A DNA stretch of 64,000 nucleotides. Origin: Mycobacterium sp. IS-1590. GTDB lineage: Bacteria > Actinomycetota > Actinomycetes > Mycobacteriales > Mycobacteriaceae. Shown here in pieces: positions 7,664 to 16,569 of this stretch. The translations under genes were made by a program, and so were the position numbers. Numbering within the stretch: position 1 is the stretch's first letter; each line of letters starts with the position of its first letter. The stretch covers positions 36,031 through 100,030 of the forward strand of contig NZ_LQIW01000008.1 in assembly GCF_001500025.1 (NCBI RefSeq). The letters are read 5' to 3'. The notes beneath the pieces were generated by a model that saw only the letters and a list, made by a program, of their open reading frames with translations, had not been told where the DNA came from and did not search any database.

Positions 7664-8752
7664 GTGGACTTCGACCTGACCGAGGAACAGCAACTACTGC
7701 GCGACGTCACCCGCGACGTGCTCTCACGGCGCGAGGGTGTGCGCGTCGAAGGCGAGCCCGGCTGGAGCCGAGAGGTCTGGGGCCAACTGGCCGAGGTCGG
7801 CATCCTCGGGCTCGGCTTCGATCCCGACGAGGCAGGCCCCATCGAGGTGATGGTGGTGTTGACCGAGATCGGCAGGCGGCTCGCGCCCGAACCGGTCGCG
7901 CAGGCCGCGATGATCCCGGGCGTCCTGATCGCTGAGGTGGGCAACGACCAGCAGAAGGAGATCCTCGAGGCGGTGGCGACCGGTGAGGCGTTACTGGCCT
8001 TCGCCCACTCCGAACCCGGATCGCGGCTGCCGTCGGCCGCACCCGCGACGCGCGCCGAACAGAACGGGGACGCCTGGACTCTCACCGGTCGTAAGAATCC
8101 CGTCCTGGCCGGCGACACCGCCGACTCGATCGTCGTCACCGCGGCGTTGCCCGGCGGCGGCGTGGGGTTGTTCGTCGTCGACGGCAACGCGGTCAACCGC
8201 GCGCCCTACCGGATGTTCGACGGCCGGGGCGGTGCGCAACTCGACTTCGACTCCACACCCGCCGAACCCCTCGGCGGCGGCGATGCGACCGAACACGTCA
8301 CTCGCGCGGTCATCCGCTATCAGTCGGCGCTGTGCTCGGAGGCGGTCGGAGCGATGGAGGAGGCGTTACGGCTCACCACCGAATACCTCACCAGCCGAAA
8401 GCAATTCGGTGTTCCGCTGAGCAAGTTCCAGACGCTCACCCAACGCGCGGCCGACATGTACGTCTCGCTCGAACTCGCGCGCAGCATGAACTTCTATGCC
8501 GCGATGTCGATCGCCGACGGCAGGTTCGATCCGGTGATCGCCGCGCGAGCCAAGTTCCAGATCGGGCGTTCGGGCCGGCACATCGCGCAGGAGGCGATCC
8601 AGCTGCACGGCGGCATCGGAATGACCGCGGAGTATCCCGTCGGCCACTACGCGGCGCGACTGACGGCCATCGACAACACGTTCGGCACCACCGACGATCA
8701 GCTCCGCACGCTCATCGAGCACGTCGGCGACTACGGAACGGTGTCGCTGTAG
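7664..8752 (+). CDS. Acyl-CoA dehydrogenase, partner-type subunit
   Basis: 362 aa, GTG start at 7664, 7 nt after the preceding stop. Starts MDFDLTEEQQLLRD like other FadE proteins and keeps the C-terminal helical domain (TSRKQFGVPLSKFQTL, AIQLHGGIGMTAEYPVGHY) but the middle beta domain is shortened and lacks the usual GxSEPxAGSD motif (here AFAHSEPGSR). This degeneration is what is known for the beta chain of mycobacterial heteromeric ACADs, which shares FAD binding with its partner. Probably forms a heterotetramer with the protein encoded just upstream. Confidence 0.88.
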   Translation: MDFDLTEEQQLLRDVTRDVLSRREGVRVEGEPGWSREVWGQLAEVGILGLGFDPDEAGPIEVMVVLTEIGRRLAPEPVAQAAMIPGVLIAEVGNDQQKEILEAVATGEALLAFAHSEPGSRLPSAAPATRAEQNGDAWTLTGRKNPVLAGDTADSIVVTAALPGGGVGLFVVDGNAVNRAPYRMFDGRGGAQLDFDSTPAEPLGGGDATEHVTRAVIRYQSALCSEAVGAMEEALRLTTEYLTSRKQFGVPLSKFQTLTQRAADMYVSLELARSMNFYAAMSIADGRFDPVIAARAKFQIGRSGRHIAQEAIQLHGGIGMTAEYPVGHYAARLTAIDNTFGTTDDQLRTLIEHVGDYGTVSL

Positions 8753-8761
8753 CCCCTGGCG

Positions 8762-8817
8762 CGAGCGCGCACCCTTGTACGGTTCCGGCCGCGCAGCTGT
8801 ACAAGGCTGAGCGCTCG
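8762..8817. terminator. Stem-loop after FadE pair
   Basis: Two nested inverted repeats, CGAGCGC (8762-8768) with GCGCTCG (8811-8817) and CCTTGTAC (8773-8780) with GTACAAGG (8799-8806), start ten bases after the FadE stop. There is no T-tract, so it may be a U-less hairpin terminator or a transcript-stabilising element. Confidence 0.4.
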
Positions 8818-8900
8818 GCCCGGCGGGGCCGCTCGTTGGGCCGAGGGCATGATGGGTGAGCCCGCGCAACGCCGCGGAGGCTCGGCAGCGAAGGGTGTGC

Positions 8901-10063
8901 ATGTTCATCGTCATCCTCGGCGCGGTGCTCGCGCTGATGCACGCCTATCTGTGGAAGCGGCTGATCAAGGACACCACCCGGCCCGGTCGAGTGCGCAGGA
9001 TCCTGAGCGCCGCCTTCGCCGGGCTGGCGGGGCTGTTGCTCGCGGCGTTGTTCCTGCCCCGGCTGACAGGTCCGGCCGACGCGGGCTCGTACGCCTGGCC
9101 GGGCTATGTGTGGTTCGGCCTGGCCACATACCTGCTGTTGGCGCTGCTGGTCCTCGAGCCCGTGCGACTGGCGCTGCGGCGGTGGGTCCGCGGGGCGCCG
9201 GCGGCGGCTCCGGACCCCGAGGACCCGGACGGGCTGAGCCGCCGACTGTTCCTGGCCCGTGCGAGTGCCGTCGCCGCGGGCGCAGCGTCGGTGGGGCTGG
9301 TCGGTGTCGGAACGGCCACCGCAGTCGGTCCGCCGGACGTACTGCGGGTGCCGGTGCGGCTGCGCAACCTGGACCCGGCGTTTCGCGGGTTTCGCGTCGC
9401 GGTGGTGTCCGACATCCACCTCGGCCCGCTGGCAGGCAGGGCGCACACCGAGCGGATCGTCGACATGATCAATGAGACCGGCCCCGACCTCGTCGCGATC
9501 GTCGGCGACGTCGTCGACGGCTCCGTCGCCGAGCTCGGCCCGGCCGCAGCACCATTGGGCGATCTGACCACCCGCGAGGGCTCCTTCTTCGTCACTGGAA
9601 ACCACGAGTACTTCGTCGACGACACTCTCGAGTGGCTGCGCGAGATGGAGCGGTTGGGCATCCATCCGTTGCGTAACGAGAACACCGCAATCCGCCGTGG
9701 CGGCGCGGTCGTCAACCTGGCAGGCGTCAATGACCTCGCCGGTGAAAGAGTCTCGGACGGACCGGATTTCGACCGCGCCCTGGCGGGGATCTCCTCGGCC
9801 GGGCCGACGGTGCTGCTCGCGCATCAGCCGGTGCTCGTCGAGGAGGCCGCCGCGCGCGGGGTGGATTTGCAGCTGTCCGGACACACCCACGCGGGCAGAT
9901 GTGGCCGTTCCACTACCTCGTGCGCGCCGTGCAGCCCTCGCTCGCAGGCCTTTCGACAGTCGACGACACCCAGCTGTACGTGACCCGCGGCGCGGGCTAC
10001 TGGGGCCCGCCGGCGCGCATCGGGGCCCCGCCGGACATCACGGTGCTGACGCTGGAGCCGTAG
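8901..10063 (+). pseudogene. Membrane metallophosphoesterase with a one-base frameshift
   Basis: The N-terminus (MFIVILGAVLALMHAYLW) and the next 100 residues hold four membrane segments. A Tat-like RRLFLARASAVAAGAAS precedes the calcineurin-like phosphoesterase domain: VVSDIHLG, VGDVVDG, TGNHEYF, LLAHQP and SGHTHAG, the full set of metal-binding motifs. Just after SGHTHAG, near 9896, the frame is lost and would stop at 9983. Inserting one base restores a reading that runs MWPFHYLVRAVQP to TVLTLEP and ends with TAG at 10061, as in intact homologues. Either a sequencing error or a recent inactivation that removes about the last 55 residues. Start 8901 has GAAGGG upstream; GTG at 8856 is an alternative. 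Confidence 0.8.
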
Positions 10064-10067
10064 GTCT

Positions 10068-10083
10068 TGGTACGGCCGTACCA
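10068..10083. promoter_or_regulatory. 16-bp perfect palindrome before fadD
   Basis: TGGTACGGCCGTACCA is a perfect 16-bp palindrome lying over the expected -35 region of the next gene. A TAGACT -10 hexamer at 10104-10109 sits seven bases before the ATG at 10116, which fits a leaderless mycobacterial promoter. The palindrome is a good candidate operator for a dimeric repressor. Confidence 0.5.
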
Positions 10084-10115
10084 GGACGGGCGCGGGCGCT
10101 ACCTAGACTGCTTCC

Positions 10116-11927
10116 ATGATGTCCCGTCCCGTACCGCACGACGGACTGCTGCGGATCGAGGACTGCCTGGACGCCGAGGGCCGGGTGAGGGTGCCGGCAG
10201 GGGTGAACCTGATCTCCCTGATCGACCGCAACATCGCCAACGTCGGCGACGCGCCTGCCTACCGCTACCTCGACCACACCGGCGACGGACGGGTCGACGA
10301 ACTCACCTGGAGACAACTCGGCGTACGCCTGCGGGCGGTGGCCGCGAGCCTGCAGCGCGTGACACGGCGAGGCGACCGGGTCGCGATCCTGGCGCCGCAG
10401 GGACTCGACTATGTCGTCGCCTTCTTCGGCGCGATCAAGGCGGGCGCGATCGCGGTCCCGCTGTTCGCACCCGAGCTGCAGGGCCATGCGCAACGACTGG
10501 ACACCGCGCTGCGCGACTGCGAACCGTCCGTCGTGGTGACCACAGCGGCCGCGGCCTCGAACGTGCGCAGCTTCCTGTCCGACCTCGACGGCGTACCGAC
10601 GCCTCGGGTGGTGGTGATCGACGACATCGGCGCGACAGGCGATTTCGAGCCGGTCGAGCTGGCGCTCGACGCCGTATCCCATCTGCAGTACACCTCCGGT
10701 GCGACGCGACCCCCGGCCGGAGTCGAGATCACGCACCGCGCGGTCGGCACCAACTTGATCCAGATGATCCTGTCCATCGATCTGCTCGACCGAAAAGTAC
10801 ACGGCGTCAGCTGGTTACCGCTGTTTCATGACATGGGTCTGTCGATGATCGGATTTCCCGCCGTGTACGGGGGACATTCGACGCTGATGTCGCCCACCGC
10901 GTTCATCCGCCGCCCCCGACGCTGGCTCCGGGCGCTGTCGGACGGGTCGCGCGAAGGCCGGGTGGTCACCGCCGCACCGAACTTCGCCTATGAGTACGCG
11001 GCACAACGCGGCCGACCCGCAGACGGCGACGACCTCGACCTGAGCAAAGCGGTGCTGATCATCGGCTCGGAGCCCGTCAGCATCGACGCCATCACCGCCT
11101 TCAACGACGCGTTCGCACCCTACGGGCTGCCGCCGAACGCATTTCGACCCTCGTACGGAATCGCCGAGGCCACGCTGTTCGTCGCGACCATCGAACCCGA
11201 CGCCCGCGCCACCGCGGTCTACCTCGACCGCGCGCATCTCAGCGCGGGCCGCGCGGTACCCGTCACCGCCGATTCACCCGATGCCGTGGCCCACGTGTCC
11301 TGCGGCCGGGTCGCGCGCAGCCAGTGGGCCGTCATCGTCGACCCCGACACCGGCACCGAACTGTCCGACGGGAACGTCGGCGAGATCTGGCTGCACGGCG
11401 ACAACCTCGGGCGCGGCTACTGGGGCCGCCCGGACGAGTCGCGCCACGCCTTCGGGGCCCGGCTCCAGTCCCGGACCGCACCGGCCAGCCATGCGGAAGG
11501 GGTTGACGAGCAGGCGAACTGGCTGCGTACCGGTGATCTCGGCGTTTACCTCGACGGCGAGTTGTTCGTCACCGGACGGCGTGCCGATCTGATCGTCATC
11601 GACGGCAGACACCACTATCCGCAGGATATCGAGGCGACCGCCGAAACCGCCTCGGCGATGGTGCGCGCAGGACATGTCGTCGCATTCACCGTGCCCGGCC
11701 CCCACGATGACGCGCTCGTGATCGTCGCCGAACGCGCCACCGGAACCGCCCGTAACGATCCCGGCCCGGAGATCGACGCGATTCGCGCCGATGTGCTTGC
11801 GCGGCACAGGATTCCGGTCGTCGACATCCGGTTCGTCGCGGCGGGCGCCATCCCGCGCACGACCAGCGGCAAGCTGGCCCGCGGGGCCAGTCGCAGCGAG
11901 TACCTCAGTGAGAAGCTGAAAGGTTAA
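10116..11927 (+). CDS. Fatty acyl-AMP ligase-like FadD protein
   Basis: 603 aa, typical of mycobacterial fatty acyl-AMP ligases (FAAL). ANL-superfamily motifs: LQYTSGATRPPAGVEITH (ATP P-loop, with SGAT instead of SGTT), SWLPLFHDMGL (very typical of FAALs), RPSYGIAEATL, WLRTGDLG, VTGRRADLIVIDGRHHYPQDIE and the C-terminal catalytic Lys region TTSGKLARGASR. FAALs activate fatty acids as adenylates and hand them to acyl carrier or PKS proteins instead of CoA. No PKS, NRPS or ACP gene is in the window, so the acceptor is unknown. Probably transcribed from its own leaderless promoter. It ends tail-to-tail with a 4-bp overlap to the aldo/keto reductase gene. Confidence 0.85.
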   Translation: MMSRPVPHDGLLRIEDCLDAEGRVRVPAGVNLISLIDRNIANVGDAPAYRYLDHTGDGRVDELTWRQLGVRLRAVAASLQRVTRRGDRVAILAPQGLDYVVAFFGAIKAGAIAVPLFAPELQGHAQRLDTALRDCEPSVVVTTAAAASNVRSFLSDLDGVPTPRVVVIDDIGATGDFEPVELALDAVSHLQYTSGATRPPAGVEITHRAVGTNLIQMILSIDLLDRKVHGVSWLPLFHDMGLSMIGFPAVYGGHSTLMSPTAFIRRPRRWLRALSDGSREGRVVTAAPNFAYEYAAQRGRPADGDDLDLSKAVLIIGSEPVSIDAITAFNDAFAPYGLPPNAFRPSYGIAEATLFVATIEPDARATAVYLDRAHLSAGRAVPVTADSPDAVAHVSCGRVARSQWAVIVDPDTGTELSDGNVGEIWLHGDNLGRGYWGRPDESRHAFGARLQSRTAPASHAEGVDEQANWLRTGDLGVYLDGELFVTGRRADLIVIDGRHHYPQDIEATAETASAMVRAGHVVAFTVPGPHDDALVIVAERATGTARNDPGPEIDAIRADVLARHRIPVVDIRFVAAGAIPRTTSGKLARGASRSEYLSEKLKG

Positions 11928-12895
11928 CCGACGCCGAGCTTCTCGCGCACCGTGTCGGCGAGGGAACGAACGGCCGACACCGGGTTGAACGCCCGGGCGG
12001 CGGCGGTCAACGCCTCCTGAGCCTCGGTGCTGAGCTCGATGTCGGCGGCTGCCACGTTGAACTCGAGCTGTTCGACGCTGGACGCACCAGGGATCGCGAC
12101 CACGTTGGGCAAGTGGATCAACCACGCCAGCGCCACCTGCGCGGGTTTCGCGCCGACGTCGGCGGCGACATCGCGCAGCGTCTGCAGCAGTGGTTCGGCC
12201 CGGCGCAGGTTCTCGGTGCCGAACAGCGGGTTCGTCGCACGGACGCCGCCGGGCCGGTTGTCGGGACCGTACTTGCCGCCGAGCAGCCCCTGCGCCAGCG
12301 GGCTGTAGGCGATCACGATGCGGTTCTCCCGTTCGGCGAACGGCACCAGACGCTCGAGCGCCTTGGGATGGGCCAGCGAGAAGTGCACCTGATTGCTGAT
12401 CACCGGTCGTCCGAGCGCGGTGTCGGCCCGCTGCCAGCGCGACAGGGAGTAGTTCGACACACCCGCCGCGCCGATCACACCGTCATCGATCAGGTCGCGC
12501 ATCCCCGGCATGATCACCGAATCCGGCACCACCGGGTTGGACTGGTGGATCTGATACAGCGGGATCTTCTGCAGCCCGAGCCGCTGCGCGCTGGCGTGCG
12601 CCCGTTGCTTGACCACCGCCGGGAACGGGGCCACCGGGAAGACCTTGCTGGCCACCGCGACCTCGGCGCGCCGGTCGCCCAGCGCCTCACCGAGGATCCG
12701 CTCGCTCTTGCCGAAACCATAGATCTCGGCGGTGTCGAACAATGTGACGCCCAGCGCCAGCGAACGTTGCACGATTTCGCGGGCGGGACCCGCGGCGTAG
12801 CTGTCGCCGTACCCCCACTCCCGAGACCCGAACTGCCAGGTCCCGAGCCCTATCCGGCTGACCCGGCCAACTCCCTCGACCTCCAAGTACTTCAC
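11924..12895 (-). CDS. Aldo/keto reductase
   Basis: 323 aa from the GTG at 12895 (VKYLEVEGVGRVSRIGLG). The catalytic tetrad is visible: Asp and Tyr in LFDTAEIYGFGKSE, Lys in VASKVFP, His in LYQIHQ. NADPH-binding end: IPGASSVEQLEFN. Reduces aldehydes or ketones with NADPH in the cytosol; substrate unknown. The stop overlaps that of the convergent fadD by four bases (TTAA), leaving no room for a terminator between them. Confidence 0.88.
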   Translation of the reverse strand: MKYLEVEGVGRVSRIGLGTWQFGSREWGYGDSYAAGPAREIVQRSLALGVTLFDTAEIYGFGKSERILGEALGDRRAEVAVASKVFPVAPFPAVVKQRAHASAQRLGLQKIPLYQIHQSNPVVPDSVIMPGMRDLIDDGVIGAAGVSNYSLSRWQRADTALGRPVISNQVHFSLAHPKALERLVPFAERENRIVIAYSPLAQGLLGGKYGPDNRPGGVRATNPLFGTENLRRAEPLLQTLRDVAADVGAKPAQVALAWLIHLPNVVAIPGASSVEQLEFNVAAADIELSTEAQEALTAAARAFNPVSAVRSLADTVREKLGVG

Positions 12896-13013
12896 GGACG
12901 CCACAGTACTGACGCATCGGATCGATAACGGCGGGTTTCGCCGCCCAGACGCCGGGGTATGTGAGGCGGGCTGCAGAAAGTCGGCATGACACAAGTCTCG
13001 AAAGGCGTAACGC

Positions 13014-13121
13014 ATGCTCGAGTTCATCTGCCCCACGTGCGGGCATTTCAGCCTCGAAGAAGCCGTCTGTGGGTCCTGCAGCGGTCGCGCCGGCGACACC
13101 GACCTGGCGATGGCTGGGTAA
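13014..13121 (+). CDS. 35-residue zinc-ribbon microprotein
   Basis: A very short gene: ATG at 13014, stop TAA at 13119-13121, with GAAAGG about nine bases upstream. The peptide starts MLEFICPTCGHFSLE and contains CPTC and CGSC, two CxxC knuckles 14-15 residues apart, the classic zinc-ribbon layout, then ends in a short polar tail. It stops two bases before the ATG of the esterase gene, so translation is probably coupled. No function known to me; likely a zinc-binding accessory or regulatory peptide. The paired CxxC and good start signal support a real gene. Confidence 0.65.
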   Translation: MLEFICPTCGHFSLEEAVCGSCSGRAGDTDLAMAG

Positions 13122-13123
13122 CG

Positions 13124-14245
13124 ATGTCTGTTAACCGCTCATTGCACCCGTTCGACCTGGTCATGGCCTCGACGCGGATGTACTCCTCGCTACCGGTGGT
13201 CGGCAGGCACCTCGAGCCGTTCGCGGGCCTGACCGCGATGATGATGTACGGCCACCACTACGCGCCCGCAGCGCTGAAGGGTATGGTTTCGCGCCGTCTC
13301 AGCGCCGAGCCGGCGGCCGCCGCGCCCGTCGATGTCTCCAACGAGGCCATCACACCCTCGCGCGGTAAGCGGATGCCGCCCTACCTGCGCTTCCGCGCAC
13401 AGCGTCAGCGGTGCCTCTATCGCAGCTCGGTGCGCTACGGCGACCATCCCGCCCAGTTGCTCGACGTGTGGCGGCTGCCCGACCTGCCGCCGGATGCGCC
13501 GGTGCTGTTGTTCGTCCCCGGCGGCGCGTGGGTGCAGGGCTCTCGCGTCATGCAGGGGCACACGATGCTGCATCACCTGGTCAAGCAGGGTTGGGTGTGT
13601 CTGACGATGGACTACCGGGTTTCCCCGGTGCACCGTTGGCCTCGCCATATCGGCGACGTCAACGCGGCGATCGCGTGGGCGCGTGCCAACGTCGACAAAT
13701 ACGGTGGCGACCGGAACTTCGTCGCGATCGCCGGCTGCTCCGCGGGCGGCCACCTGGCCTCCCTTGCGGGCCTGACTCCCGGTGACCCGAGGTTCCGCGG
13801 CGAGCTCACCGAGGACGCCGACACCACCGTCGACGCCGTCGTCGGAATCTACGGCCGGTATGACTGGCAGGACCGTTCGACGCCCACGCGCAAGAACTTC
13901 CAGAACTTCCTGGAACGAGTTGTCGTCGGGCGCAAGCAGTCTCGCGAGCCAGACGTCTTCGCTGCTGCGTCACCGCTGGCGCGAATCCATGCCGATGCGC
14001 CGCCGTTCTTCCTCATCCACGGTGAGCAGGACACGATCATTCCCGTCGGGGAGGCCCGCGTGTTCGCCGAAGAATTGCGTGCGGTGTCACGAAATCCTGT
14101 GGAATACGCCGAAATTCGGCGTGCCGGCCATGCGTTCGACCTTGTGGACTCGTCGCACGCGCGTCGGCTTGCGGTCGAGGTCGGTAGGTTCCTCAACGGT
14201 GTCCGATCCCGGCAACTCGAAAGTCTGAGCGCCGCAGCCGTCTGA
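13124..14245 (+). CDS. Alpha/beta hydrolase, HSL/LipN-type carboxylesterase
   Basis: 373 aa, ATG at 13124 right after the zinc-ribbon gene. Seen: oxyanion-hole motif FVPGGAWVQG (PGGAW), nucleophile elbow IAGCSAGGHLAS (GxSxG), acid in HGEQDTIIP and base in RAGHAFDLV, the full catalytic triad in order. The approximately 120-residue N-terminal part (about half hydrophobic, MVMASTRMYSSLPVVG-like) could touch the membrane. Probably a lipid or ester hydrolase; substrate unknown. No signal peptide seen. Confidence 0.85.
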   Translation: MSVNRSLHPFDLVMASTRMYSSLPVVGRHLEPFAGLTAMMMYGHHYAPAALKGMVSRRLSAEPAAAAPVDVSNEAITPSRGKRMPPYLRFRAQRQRCLYRSSVRYGDHPAQLLDVWRLPDLPPDAPVLLFVPGGAWVQGSRVMQGHTMLHHLVKQGWVCLTMDYRVSPVHRWPRHIGDVNAAIAWARANVDKYGGDRNFVAIAGCSAGGHLASLAGLTPGDPRFRGELTEDADTTVDAVVGIYGRYDWQDRSTPTRKNFQNFLERVVVGRKQSREPDVFAAASPLARIHADAPPFFLIHGEQDTIIPVGEARVFAEELRAVSRNPVEYAEIRRAGHAFDLVDSSHARRLAVEVGRFLNGVRSRQLESLSAAAV

Positions 14246-14283
14246 CCCGTGTTGATCGGGCGCAACGCGGGAAGTCTGCAGGC

Positions 14284-15360
14284 ATGCGCATCGTCATCAC
14301 CGGAGCCTCCGGCAACGTGGGAACCGCGTTGCTGCGGCGGCTCACCGAGAGCGGCACCGAACACGACATCGTCGGGGTGGTGCGAAGGCCGCCCGAGCAG
14401 ACCGGTGTCTATGGGCGGATCCGTTGGCACAAACTCGACCTCGCCGATCCCGACGCGGCCACCCAGCTGCGCGGGCTCTTCGACGGCGCCGACGCCGTCG
14501 TCCACCTCGCATGGGGTTTTCAGCCGACCCGCAACACCGGATACCTGAACCGCGTCGGCGTCGGCGGCACGGCTGCCGTCCTCGAGGCGGCGCATGACGC
14601 GCGGGTCGGTCGGCTGGTGCACCAGTCGTCGGTCGGCGCCTACGCGCCGGGCCGCTACGGGCAGTACGTCGACGAGTCGTGGCCGACCACCGGCATCCGG
14701 ACCTCCCCCTACAGCCGCGACAAGTCGGACGCGGAAGCGCTGCTCGACGATTACGAACGCCAGAACGGGGCGGCGGGAGTTCCGATTGCGCGCATGCGCC
14801 CCGGCTTCATCGTGCAGCGCGCCGCGGCCAGCGGCCTGATGCGTTACGCCCTGCCCGGTTATGTGCCGATGCTCGCGATTCCCCTGTTGCCGGTGCTGCC
14901 GCTGGACCGGCGCCTGTGCATCCCGCTGATCCATGCCGACGATGTCGCCGACGCGCTGGCCAGGGTGATCGAGCGCGGTGCGAGCGGGCCGTTCAATGTG
15001 GCGGCCGAACCCCCGGTGGGCCGCGCGCAGGTCGCCGAGGTGTTGCACGCGAAACCGGTCCACGTGTCCTCGGGGGCGCTCGGGGCCCTGGTCGATTTCA
15101 GCTGGCGGGCCCGGCTGCAGCCCATCGACCGGGGTTGGCTCGACATGGCGTTCAGCGTTCCGCTGCTCGACTGTGGGCGCGCCGAGGCCGAACTCGGCTG
15201 GAGCCCCCGGTGGAATGCGGTCGACGCGCTCGCCGACGTCATCGGCGGGGTGGCCCGACAAGCGCACACCGAGAGTCCGCCCCTGCGACGCCGGTCGCTG
15301 ATCGAGCAGTTCCAACGCGACCTCACCGAGGGCCTGCTGACGACACGACGCCTGCCGTAG
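14284..15360 (+). CDS. NAD-dependent epimerase/dehydratase (extended SDR)
   Basis: 358 aa. N-terminal Rossmann motif ITGASGNVGTAL (GxxGxxG), acidic LDLADPD, and active-site YSRDK (YxxxK) in SPYSRDKSDAEALL with an upstream SSVGAYAPG serine. Acts on a sugar nucleotide, sterol-like or other carbonyl substrate with NAD(P); which one is not clear. Its TAG stop is immediately followed by the ATG of the flavin monooxygenase gene, so the two are cotranscribed with the radical SAM gene behind them. Confidence 0.85.
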   Translation: MRIVITGASGNVGTALLRRLTESGTEHDIVGVVRRPPEQTGVYGRIRWHKLDLADPDAATQLRGLFDGADAVVHLAWGFQPTRNTGYLNRVGVGGTAAVLEAAHDARVGRLVHQSSVGAYAPGRYGQYVDESWPTTGIRTSPYSRDKSDAEALLDDYERQNGAAGVPIARMRPGFIVQRAAASGLMRYALPGYVPMLAIPLLPVLPLDRRLCIPLIHADDVADALARVIERGASGPFNVAAEPPVGRAQVAEVLHAKPVHVSSGALGALVDFSWRARLQPIDRGWLDMAFSVPLLDCGRAEAELGWSPRWNAVDALADVIGGVARQAHTESPPLRRRSLIEQFQRDLTEGLLTTRRLP

Positions 15361-16569
15361 ATGGCCGAGCACGACGAGTCCGTCGTCATCGTCGGCGCCG
15401 GTCCCTGCGGACTGGCGATCGCACGACAATTGCGCCACGAGTGCGGTGTCGACGCGCTCGTCGTCGATCGGGCGGATGCGGTGGCATCGGCGTGGCGGAA
15501 CCGCTACGACGGGTTCCGGCTCAACACCTGTGGGTGGTGGTCACATCTGCCCGGGCAGCGGATACCACTGCGCTACGGACGCTGGCCGAACCGCGACGAC
15601 ATGGTCGACTACTTCGACGATTACGTTCAGCGGCAGTCTCTGCGATTAGCCTTGGGCGTCAACGTGGTTCGGGTGGATCGGGAGCGACGTGGTTGGCGAC
15701 TGTCGACCGGGGACGCCTCGATCACCGCGGAGGCCGTCGTCGTCGCGACCGGCAACTACCACACACCGGTGCTGCCCCAGTGGCCCGGAATCGAGTCGTT
15801 CGCCGGCGAGGTGCTGCACTCCGCGCGCTACCGCAACGCCACGCCGTTCGCCGGCCGCGACGTGCTGGTGGCGGGCGCGGGGAACTCCGCGGTCGACATC
15901 GCGTTGCAGCTCAGCTCATCAGTAGCCCGGCGGGTGCGGATGGCGGTGCGCACACCGCCGCATCTCGTGCCCCGGTCGGCCGCAGGGATACCGGTCGACA
16001 CGTTCAGCGCGGCGTTCGAACGCCTGCCGGTGCCCGTACTGGACCGGGCGGCCGCATTGATGCGCAGGGTGTGGTTCGGAGACCTTCGTCGCCAGGGGCT
16101 GCCGGTGCCGCGGCGGGGGATCTATTCGGCGCTGCTGACCGACGAACAGATCCCGACGATCGGAGACCAGCTCGTCCCGCATGTCAAGGCGGGGCGCATC
16201 GAGGTTGTCGCCGCAGTGGAGTCGTTCGACGGTGAGAGGGTGGTGCTGTCCGACGGCAGCTCGCTGGCACCCGACGCGGTGATCGCCGCGACCGGCTACC
16301 GGCGTGGACTCGAGCCACTCGTGGGCCATCACGACGTGTTGGACGACGAGGGCGCCCCGAAGGGCAACGGGGTGCCTGCCGCAGCGCCGGGGCTGTGGTT
16401 CGCCGGATACGACGAGCCGCTGATCGGACCGCTCCGGTCCTTCCGCCTACAGGCCTCGCCGATCGCGCGCGATATCGCCGGCCACCTCGGCGGGAGTGAC
16501 GAACATCATTGCCAGCCAACAAGATCAACTGCATCGCAGCGCGGCCGTCGTTCGTTGAACGAGGCATGA
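15361..16569 (+). CDS. Flavin-containing NAD(P)/FAD monooxygenase
   Basis: 402 aa. FAD-binding IVGAGPCGLAIA near residue 11 and a second dinucleotide site VAGAGNSAVDIA near 160, with the FMO-like WRNRYDGFRLNTCGWWSHLPG and ATGNYHTP between them and IAATGYRRGLE near the C-terminus. This layout is that of Baeyer-Villiger/FMO-type class B monooxygenases (YczJ/CzcO-like), which insert one oxygen into ketones, amines or sulfides using NADPH. Start ATG directly abuts the upstream stop; stop overlaps the next ATG as ATGA. The last 25 residues are basic and unlike the rest of the family. Confidence 0.85.
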   Translation: MAEHDESVVIVGAGPCGLAIARQLRHECGVDALVVDRADAVASAWRNRYDGFRLNTCGWWSHLPGQRIPLRYGRWPNRDDMVDYFDDYVQRQSLRLALGVNVVRVDRERRGWRLSTGDASITAEAVVVATGNYHTPVLPQWPGIESFAGEVLHSARYRNATPFAGRDVLVAGAGNSAVDIALQLSSSVARRVRMAVRTPPHLVPRSAAGIPVDTFSAAFERLPVPVLDRAAALMRRVWFGDLRRQGLPVPRRGIYSALLTDEQIPTIGDQLVPHVKAGRIEVVAAVESFDGERVVLSDGSSLAPDAVIAATGYRRGLEPLVGHHDVLDDEGAPKGNGVPAAAPGLWFAGYDEPLIGPLRSFRLQASPIARDIAGHLGGSDEHHCQPTRSTASQRGRRSLNEA

